12,732 bases of DNA. Origin: DASVSE01 sp036399715 (GTDB lineage Bacteria > Bacteroidota > Rhodothermia > Rhodothermales > Rubricoccaceae). The notes below the pieces were generated by a model. The model was not told the DNA's origin. It was given only the letters and a program-made list of their open reading frames with translations, and searched no databases. Shown piece after piece: positions 1-5,668 of this stretch (position 1 is the first letter of the stretch; every line of letters starts with the position of its first letter). Position numbers and translations under genes: made by a program. The DNA is taken from NCBI GenBank assembly GCA_036399715.1, contig DASWMO010000328.1, forward strand, positions 1-12,732, given 5' to 3'.

Positions 1-1906
1 CGACGAGCGCGGCTGCGAGGTCGGTCGAGATGGGTTGCCGCCGGATGAGAAACCGTGCATCCGAGTAGGACTGCGCGGGCGTCTCGAGGAGCATTTCGAA
101 CGGGAGGTCAGCGAGTGGTCCGTCGGGGATGATGACGAGGCCGTCTCGGTCCGGCAGGACGTCTCGCAACGGGCGGACCAGGCGTTCGTGGAGCGCATGT
201 AAGGGGCCGAGCCGAACCGCAGCGTCGGGACCGCCCGCTCGCCACGGGCCGCCCGTCGCCTGCATGAGATGCTGAATATCGAGGTACGTCGTCGGGAGCG
301 TGCGGACGACGAGCGTGTCTGCGGTGACGACGAACGCGATCGTCGCGCTGTCCCCGACGGCGTAGCTCACGAGGGCACGGTGCTGGGTGCGGAGCGTCTG
401 TCGCAGGCGGGTGAGCGACAACGGCGCCTGATCGCCCGAGGGAGCGCCAAGGTCACGGTCCACCCGCTCCTGGAGAAGCGAGATGCGCCGCTCGGACTGG
501 GCCGTCGCCCCTGGCGTGAGGTGCCCCGAGAGGAGCGCGACCTGCTCGTCACGGATCAGGTGCTGAAGCGAATCCACGCGGGCCTGCGTGCCGGCGTCGA
601 TCTGTTCTCGCCGTGAGGTGTTGGACCGCAGGTTGCGAAGGGCGCGGGCGCGGGCGCCGTCGAGGACCGTGAACGCCTCTTCGGGATGCCCTTGAGCGGC
701 CACGACGCGGCTCAGGCCGTAGTACGCCTCCATGAGTGTGCTGAACTGGACGGCGCTCCAGTCCTGCGACCGGGTGATCTGCCACTCGGCGTCGCGGTAG
801 GCCGCGGCTTCCCGATATCCTCGCTCGGCATCCACAAGGCGGCCTGCCTGCTCGTCAATCCCTGCCATCACGATGAGGGCGTTCGCTTCACCTGCAGCGT
901 CGCCGATGGCCGCCGCCTCCGTCCGGGACAAACGTGCCGAGCGGGCTGCTGCCGGAAGATCGCCGCGGATCTGCTCGGCAAGGGATGTGAACAGGGCGAT
1001 GGTGAACCCGGCATACGGGTTGATCTCCCGCACCAGAGGGCTGAGCAGCGACAGGGCTTCGGCTTGTGACGCCGCAGCGGCCCTATGCTGACCGAGAATG
1101 GCCTCGCCGTACCCCCGTTGGCTCAACGCAATTGCCCGGTAGGACTGATCGCTGGCGAGACGCGTCTGATCGGCCTCCTGTTGCTCAGCCAGAATCGCAA
1201 CTGCGGTGTCGGCGGCGGCGACGAGACGCTGAGCAATCTGGCGCCGGCCTTCGGGCTCCCGCACTTCTCGGAGACGGACCTCAAATGCGAGCGCGTGGTC
1301 AGAGGCGAGCCGTCCGAGGCGGCGTCGCATCGCCGGAGGGTCTGTCGCGAGGCTGTCCGTTAGGATCCGATGCGCGCGGTCGTACGCGTTCTCTGCCGCC
1401 GCCCAGTTCTTGCGCAGCATTGCGTGGGCCGCGTAGTCGCGCAGAGCAACTGCGGCTAGCCCGGCCGGAAGTTGTGGGACGAAGGCGACGGCAGCCGCAT
1501 AGTCCTGCCCGGCGCGAACCACCTCGCCCATTTCGGCGAGAGTCGTTCCACGGACACTGTGTATGCGGGACACGCCGATCGGGTCAGCTCCGACGCCCGG
1601 CTGCGCGAGGTACGCTGCCGTCAGACGGAGCACGTCCTCGCGCTGCTCGCTAATCTGGCCGAGCAGGGCCCGAGCCAGCCACAGGTTCGAGATGCAGGGC
1701 GACACGTCGCCGCGGAACTGCACCAGCAGCCCATCAATCCGGTTCATCATCTCGTCGCGGAGCCCCTGGCTCTCCAGTTGGTGCTCTCCGACCCATTCCT
1801 TGATGCCCGGCAGCACGGATTCGCACGACTGCGCCGGCGCGACCGGGGCCGGTCCGCCACCGGCCAGCAGGAAGATGGCAACGAGGCAAATAAGAGAACG
1901 GATCAC
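1..1906 (-). CDS. Exported TPR-CHAT (caspase-like) protein, C-terminus cut by window edge
   Basis: An open frame of 635 codons without a stop runs from a GTG at 1906 off the left edge. An in-frame TAA lies a short way upstream of the GTG and no ATG lies between, so GTG is the likely start. Residues 1-25 look like a Sec signal peptide: basic start, hydrophobic stretch LICLVAIFLLA, then an A-x-A cleavage site at about 23-25. Residues of about 110-430 are alanine-rich helix pairs of TPR character (for example LAEMGEVVRAGQDYAAAV and AQGHPEEAFTVLDGARARAL), followed by a likely coiled segment at about 432-460. From about 500 the sequence matches the start of a CHAT domain: RALVSYAVGDSATIAFVV, then LVIIPDGPLADLPFEMLL at 590-607, then FLIRRQPISTDLAAALV. 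CHAT domains are caspase-like; their catalytic His and Cys lie further on and cannot be seen, so activity is unknown. A signal peptide implies an extracytoplasmic role. It is divergent from recF. The family call is firm; the function is open. Confidence 0.93.
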   Translation of the reverse strand, partial: MIRSLICLVAIFLLAGGGPAPVAPAQSCESVLPGIKEWVGEHQLESQGLRDEMMNRIDGLLVQFRGDVSPCISNLWLARALLGQISEQREDVLRLTAAYLAQPGVGADPIGVSRIHSVRGTTLAEMGEVVRAGQDYAAAVAFVPQLPAGLAAVALRDYAAHAMLRKNWAAAENAYDRAHRILTDSLATDPPAMRRRLGRLASDHALAFEVRLREVREPEGRRQIAQRLVAAADTAVAILAEQQEADQTRLASDQSYRAIALSQRGYGEAILGQHRAAAASQAEALSLLSPLVREINPYAGFTIALFTSLAEQIRGDLPAAARSARLSRTEAAAIGDAAGEANALIVMAGIDEQAGRLVDAERGYREAAAYRDAEWQITRSQDWSAVQFSTLMEAYYGLSRVVAAQGHPEEAFTVLDGARARALRNLRSNTSRREQIDAGTQARVDSLQHLIRDEQVALLSGHLTPGATAQSERRISLLQERVDRDLGAPSGDQAPLSLTRLRQTLRTQHRALVSYAVGDSATIAFVVTADTLVVRTLPTTYLDIQHLMQATGGPWRAGGPDAAVRLGPLHALHERLVRPLRDVLPDRDGLVIIPDGPLADLPFEMLLETPAQSYSDARFLIRRQPISTDLAAALV

Positions 1907-2049
1907 GGGTGTACCAAAGGGGATGGCAAGATCGCTGATTCGAGCTTACCCCAATGGCCTCGTTTGACGAGTTGACCCTCCTCGTTCGCGGCCATGGATC
2001 GGGAGCGCGACCGCGGGCGTCCGACCCTGTCCGTTCCCCCGCGTCGTCC

Positions 2050-3195
2050 ATGCGCCTCCGTTCCGTCCGCCTTCGCCAGTTCCGCGCGCATACCGACTCG
2101 TCGCTCACGCTTGCCCCCGGGCTGACGCTCCTTCTTGGGCCGAACGGGGCGGGCAAGACGAACGTCCTCGAAGCGATCAGCCTGCTCTGCCTCGGCAAGA
2201 GCTTTCTCGCCTCGACAGACGCGCCGCTCGTGCAGCGCGGCGCGGGCCATGTCGAGGTCGAGGGCGAGACCGAGTCCGACCGCGGGACCACGGCTCGGCT
2301 GCGTGTGGCGATCGTTCCGGGCGAGGGCAAGCGGGCCTTCGCCAACGGCGTCGCGCTCGACCGCCTCGCTGACCTCGTCGGGCGCGTGCCGCTCGTGATC
2401 CTGTCGCCGGCGGACTACGAACTCACGGCCGGCGGCCCGGCTGTCCGTCGCCAGATGATCGATGCGACGCTCAGCCAGGCGTACCCGGTCTACCTAACGG
2501 ACCTGCTCTCGTACCGACGCGCGCTCCGTCAGCGGAACGCGCTCCTGTTCAGCGTCCGCCGCGGCGGGTCCCTCGCCCCGGGCACGATGGACGCGTGGGA
2601 CGCCGAGCTCGCCACGCACGGCGCCCGCCTCGTCGCCCGACGGGCGGAGTTTCTCGACCGGTTCGGGGCTTTCGTCGCCGAGGCGCACGCGCTCTTGTAC
2701 GAGCCGGGTCCGCCGCCGTCGCTGCGCTACGCGCCGTCGTTCGACATCGAGGGCGACCCGCTCACGGCCTTCCGGCAGGCGCTCGCGCGGACCGAGCGCC
2801 GCGGGCGCGACTCAGGGCGCACGCTCGTCGGGCCCCACCTCGACGAGGTCACGTTCCTGCTCGACGGCGTCGATCTGAGGCCGTACGCATCACAGGGGCA
2901 GCACCGGACGTTCGCGCTCACGCTCCGCATTGCCCAGGCGCTCTTTCTCCGCGAGCACCTCGATGAGGCGCCCGTGCTTCTGCTCGACGATGTCTTCGGG
3001 CCACTCGACGAGGCGAGGTCGCGCGTGCTGCTGAGCCTGCTCGCGTCGCAGGCGGTCGGGCAGTCCATCGTAACGGCTGCTCGGTCAGAACCCTTCCAGA
3101 GCCTCGCGCCGTTGGATCCGGGCCAGCACGCCGTGTTCCACGTGGAACATGGCACGGCGGCTCCCGCTCTCCTCTCTACTCCTCTCCCGCTATGA
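2050..3195 (+). CDS. recF: DNA replication/repair protein RecF
   Basis: RecF is a cytoplasmic ABC-type ATPase that binds gapped DNA and helps RecOR load RecA during recombinational repair. The start at 2050 gives MRLRSVRLRQFRAH, the usual RecF opening, and 381 residues (E. coli RecF has 357). The frame is open 32 codons further up to an ATG at 1954, but that extension is Arg/Pro/Ser-rich and unlike RecF. Visible motifs are Walker A GPNGAGKT at residues 30-37, the family segment LSPADYELTAGGPAVRR, the signature region ASQGQHRTFALTLR, and Walker B with D-loop VLLLDDVFGPLDEARS. The tail AVFHVEHG matches the conserved C-terminal RecF segment, and its codons contain a perfect parS-like palindrome (3134-3149). 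About 14 further residues carry the frame to a TGA that overlaps the next ATG (ATGA), suggesting translational coupling to the M48 protease. No Shine-Dalgarno sequence is visible. Confidence 0.96.
   Translation: MRLRSVRLRQFRAHTDSSLTLAPGLTLLLGPNGAGKTNVLEAISLLCLGKSFLASTDAPLVQRGAGHVEVEGETESDRGTTARLRVAIVPGEGKRAFANGVALDRLADLVGRVPLVILSPADYELTAGGPAVRRQMIDATLSQAYPVYLTDLLSYRRALRQRNALLFSVRRGGSLAPGTMDAWDAELATHGARLVARRAEFLDRFGAFVAEAHALLYEPGPPPSLRYAPSFDIEGDPLTAFRQALARTERRGRDSGRTLVGPHLDEVTFLLDGVDLRPYASQGQHRTFALTLRIAQALFLREHLDEAPVLLLDDVFGPLDEARSRVLLSLLASQAVGQSIVTAARSEPFQSLAPLDPGQHAVFHVEHGTAAPALLSTPLPL
3134..3149. promoter_or_regulatory. parS-like ParB-binding site 1, inside recF
   Basis: TGTTCCACGTGGAACA is a perfect 16-bp palindrome. 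It differs from the widely conserved bacterial parS sequence TGTTTCACGTGAAACA only by the symmetric T-to-C and A-to-G pair at the known variable position. parS is where ParB (Spo0J) loads as a CTP-dependent clamp to organise and segregate the origin region. The site lies near the recF 3' end and encodes the residues around VFHVEH. Having a second match 2.46 kb away makes chance unlikely. ParB binding itself is inferred. Confidence 0.85.
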
Positions 3196-4685
3196 CCTCT
3201 CGCGTCTCTCGCCTCGCCATGCGCGCGGCATCGGTGTCCGTTCTCGCCATTACACTTTCGGCCTGCGGGACGGCCAACACGAACTACGTCACCGGTGAGT
3301 CGCAACGCGGAGCCTACACGTGGGCGCAGGAGCGCCAGATCGGCGCCGAGTCCGACCAGCAGATCGTCGCCCAGTTCGGCGTCTACGACGACCCGGCGCT
3401 GGCCGCGTACGTGAACGGGATCGCCCAGACCACGCTCCAGACGAGTGCCTACTCGGCCCCGACGACGCCCGCAGAGATCCGCTCGACGCCGTTCACGTTC
3501 CGCGTGCTCGACTCGCCCGTCGTCAACGCGTTCGCCCTCCCGGGCGGCTACGTCTACGTCACACGCGGGCTGCTCGCGTACCTCAACAACGAGGCCCAGC
3601 TCTCGGTCGTCCTCGGGCACGAGATCGGGCACGTCCTCGCCCGCCACGGCTCGCAGCAGGCGCAGCGTGCCCAGCTCGGGCAGTTCGGCGTTCTTGGCGC
3701 GGCCGTCCTGGGCGGCGTCCTCAGCCGTAATGGGCGCGTCGCCGAGGGCATCGCCCAGTACGGGAGCCAGGGCGCCCAGCTGCTGCTGCTCCGCTACGGC
3801 CGCGACGCCGAGCGCGAAGCGGACCAGGCAGGCGTCGCCTATGCCGGCTTCGCGGGCTACGACGCTACGCAGGCATCGGGCTTCTTCCGGTCCCTCCAGC
3901 GCCTCGGCGCCGAGAGCGGGTCCGCCATCCCCAACTTTCTCTCGACCCACCCCGATCCGGGCGAGCGCGCACAGACGATTCTCCAGCTCGCCGCGCAGGG
4001 CCAGAACGGGACGCAGGTCGACGCGCCCGAATACCTCCGCCGCATCGACGGCATCGTCCTCGGTGAAGACCCCCGGCAGGGATTTACCGAGGGCTCGACG
4101 TTCTACCACCCCGAGCTCCGCTTCCAGTTCGACTTCCCGGCGGGCTGGCAGGTGCAGAACTCGCCGCAGGCGGTCCAGATTTCGAGCCCGAATGGTGACG
4201 CCGCGATTCAGATGACGCTCGTGCAGCAGACGTCCGCGCAGGCAGCAGCGCAGGCGCTCGCGACGCAGCAGGGCGTGCAGTCCTCGGGCGCGCGGTCGAC
4301 GACGATCAACGGCAACCGCGCCGCGACGGTCGAGGGCACGGCGACGACACAGCAGGGCGCCCTCCAGTTCACCGCCACGTTCATCGAATACGGCGGGGCG
4401 GTCTACCAGATTCTGGGCATTGCGCCGCAGGCGGCGTTCGCGCAGAACGAACGCGCCTTCCGCCAGGCAGGCCAGAGCTTTGCGCGGCTGACGGAGTCGC
4501 GGTACCTCAACCGGCAGCCAACACGCCTCGACGTAACGACGACGAGCCGAGGCGCGTCCATCCAGTCGCTCCTTCGCGGGCGCACCCTCCCCGGTGGAGT
4601 CACTGCCGAGGACGTGGCCATCATGAATGAGGTCGACCTCGCCGAGGCACTCCCGGCCGGCCGCTCGATCAAGCTGCCCCAGTAA
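3192..4685 (+). CDS. M48-family zinc metalloprotease, predicted lipoprotein
   Basis: Membrane-anchored zinc endopeptidase of the M48 (Ste24/HtpX/BepA-like) family, probably acting on envelope proteins. The N-terminus is a lipoprotein signal: Arg at 4, 7 and 11, a hydrophobic stretch, then lipobox L22-S23-A24-C25. The catalytic motif HEIGH is at 143-147, giving zinc ligands H143 and H147 and catalytic E144. The third ligand is probably E207 in EREAD (207-211). Upstream of it, NAFALPGGYVYVTRGLL (112-128) is a typical M48 segment. After about residue 280 comes a C-terminal domain beginning near FYHPELRFQFDFPAGWQV, rich in Gln, Ala and Thr, that I cannot assign to a named function. The ATG overlaps the recF stop as ATGA; an in-frame Met10 (3219) is an alternative start that would keep a shorter signal. 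It ends 8 bp from the end of the convergent MaoC gene. The family is firm; the substrate is unknown. Confidence 0.95.
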   Translation: MTSRVSRLAMRAASVSVLAITLSACGTANTNYVTGESQRGAYTWAQERQIGAESDQQIVAQFGVYDDPALAAYVNGIAQTTLQTSAYSAPTTPAEIRSTPFTFRVLDSPVVNAFALPGGYVYVTRGLLAYLNNEAQLSVVLGHEIGHVLARHGSQQAQRAQLGQFGVLGAAVLGGVLSRNGRVAEGIAQYGSQGAQLLLLRYGRDAEREADQAGVAYAGFAGYDATQASGFFRSLQRLGAESGSAIPNFLSTHPDPGERAQTILQLAAQGQNGTQVDAPEYLRRIDGIVLGEDPRQGFTEGSTFYHPELRFQFDFPAGWQVQNSPQAVQISSPNGDAAIQMTLVQQTSAQAAAQALATQQGVQSSGARSTTINGNRAATVEGTATTQQGALQFTATFIEYGGAVYQILGIAPQAAFAQNERAFRQAGQSFARLTESRYLNRQPTRLDVTTTSRGASIQSLLRGRTLPGGVTAEDVAIMNEVDLAEALPAGRSIKLPQ

Positions 4686-4693
4686 ACGGTCGG

Positions 4694-5119
4694 TTACTCT
4701 ACTGGCTCGTCGGGTGGCGGAATGACGACTGCTTCGCCCCCGACGGCCATCTTGCCGTTGCAGTAGGCGTACAACTTGATCTTGACGTGCCGGTGCGCCT
4801 CAACTTTCTCGGAGACGCGCACCTCAATGGTTACCTCCTCGCCGACCGGGACGGGACGCAGAAATTTGGCGCTCAACGCGACCGCGATGGAGCCGTTTCC
4901 GGGAAAGTCTCGCCCGAGCACTTTGGACGCGAGCCCGAGGATGTACACACCATGGACGACCGGGCGGCCGAACCGGCTCTGCCGTCCAGCCTCCTCGTCG
5001 ATGTGAATTGGGTTGTCGTCCCCGGTGACGTCAGCGAATGTGCGGACGTCGTCCATGGTGAGCGTGCGAGACCACTTGAAGGAGTCGCCGACGGAGAGAG
5101 AATCGTAGGTGTGAGGCAT
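4694..5119 (-). CDS. MaoC-family dehydratase, (R)-specific enoyl-CoA hydratase type
   Basis: A 141-residue single hot-dog-fold protein of the MaoC/PhaJ type. Relatives hydrate trans-2-enoyl-CoA to (R)-3-hydroxyacyl-CoA in fatty-acid or polyhydroxyalkanoate metabolism. The hydratase motif is clear: FADVTGDDNPIHIDEEAG, with D34 and H39 at the five-residue spacing of the catalytic Asp/His pair of known (R)-hydratases. It is followed by FGRPVVHGVYILGLASKVL, typical of the family. Its length fits single-domain members. The ATG shares one base with the stop of the upstream DCC gene (TGATG), so the two are probably co-translated. Its stop lies 8 bp from that of the convergent M48 gene, with no convincing terminator between them. 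Neighbours do not reveal the actual acyl substrate; a broader hydratase or thioester-binding role is possible. Confidence 0.93.
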   Translation of the reverse strand: MPHTYDSLSVGDSFKWSRTLTMDDVRTFADVTGDDNPIHIDEEAGRQSRFGRPVVHGVYILGLASKVLGRDFPGNGSIAVALSAKFLRPVPVGEEVTIEVRVSEKVEAHRHVKIKLYAYCNGKMAVGGEAVVIPPPDEPVE

Positions 5120-5529
5120 CAGAGGTCGAGAAAGCGGGCCCGGGTGTCGGGCGTGGGAAGGCGGCAGGCGTCGAGCCGGCCGAAGAGGCGGATCCGGTTC
5201 AGCGCGACGAGCCGATAGGCGGCGTCACGGACCGGGCGGGGGATCCAGCGGAGGCCCCACGCGATCGACCACGGCCACCCGAGGCTGCGCGCGATGGCGA
5301 GCGCGGCGTCGGACCGAACGCGGGCGCCGCTCGCCGTGACGAGGACGAGCGTATCGAGGCGGGATGCGTCGACGCCGTGGTCGGCTGCGAGGCGACGGCC
5401 TGCGTCCGACTGCAGCGACGCGAAGTGGAAGTGTCCGTTCGAGTCGTGGTCCAGAATGAACCGGACCGACGCATCGCAGAGTGCGCACTCGCCGTCGAAG
5501 AGGACGACCGGGGCGTCGGGTGGAGCCAT
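5119..5529 (-). CDS. DCC-family (DUF393) thiol-disulfide oxidoreductase-like protein
   Basis: A 136-residue protein of the DCC family (DUF393). It is recognised by the N-terminal motif VVLFDGECALCDASVRFIL, where D12, C15 and C18 form the family's D-G-x-C-x-x-C signature. The segments DTLVLV, SDAALAIARSLGWPW and the RNRIRLFGR-like end (here LNRIRLFGR) also follow the family pattern. The CxxC pair suggests thiol-disulfide chemistry, but the biochemical role is poorly defined; I see no signal peptide or membrane segment. The ATG at 5529 fits the expected beginning. It is the first gene of a two-gene unit with the MaoC hydratase and is divergent from the MMPL gene. A parS-like site lies about 60 bp upstream of its start. 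Confidence 0.92.
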   Translation of the reverse strand: MAPPDAPVVLFDGECALCDASVRFILDHDSNGHFHFASLQSDAGRRLAADHGVDASRLDTLVLVTASGARVRSDAALAIARSLGWPWSIAWGLRWIPRPVRDAAYRLVALNRIRLFGRLDACRLPTPDTRARFLDL

Positions 5530-5589
5530 CGCAGCGGAGCCGTAGAGAGCCGGAGAATAGCGCCCGCACGGGGCAGGGGGAGGGTCGAT

Positions 5590-5605
5590 TGTTTCACGTG
5601 GAACA
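5590..5605. promoter_or_regulatory. parS-like ParB-binding site 2, upstream of MMPL gene
   Basis: TGTTTCACGTGGAACA matches the bacterial parS consensus TGTTTCACGTGAAACA at 15 of 16 positions; the difference falls at the known variable position. One half-site is the consensus form (TGTTTCAC) and the other is the form seen in site 1. It lies in the 139-bp gap between the divergent DCC and MMPL genes, so unlike site 1 it is not constrained by a coding sequence. A local regulatory effect on either gene is possible, but centromere function is the simpler reading. Confidence 0.85.
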
Positions 5606-5668
5606 CCGCACCCCGGGTGGGGTGGCTACCATTCGTCCGCCTCTCTCCGCGCTCCGCGCGCTGGCCCG

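Noticed and set aside
269..1975. Several 70-200 codon frames on both strands within the CHAT gene
   Set aside because: They are explained by the 635-codon minus-strand frame, which alone shows a signal peptide, TPR pattern and CHAT motifs.
1954..2049. 32-residue N-terminal extension of RecF from the upstream ATG
   Set aside because: The extension does not resemble RecF, whose family start matches the ATG at 2050.
1907..2049. Search for promoters or DnaA boxes in the CHAT-recF divergent gap
   Set aside because: No convincing -33/-7 Bacteroidota-type promoter, sigma-70 promoter or DnaA box could be identified by eye.
2727..4109. 460-codon open frame on the minus strand opposite recF and the M48 gene
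   Set aside because: It is antisense to two clearly recognisable proteins, has low-complexity Arg/Ala/Val/Glu-rich composition and no known motif; a GC-driven shadow frame.
4681..4698. Inverted repeat AGTAA...TTACT between the M48 and MaoC stop codons
   Set aside because: It mostly arises because both genes end in TAA on opposite strands; only five outer pairs plus one or two inner ones form, too weak to call a terminator.
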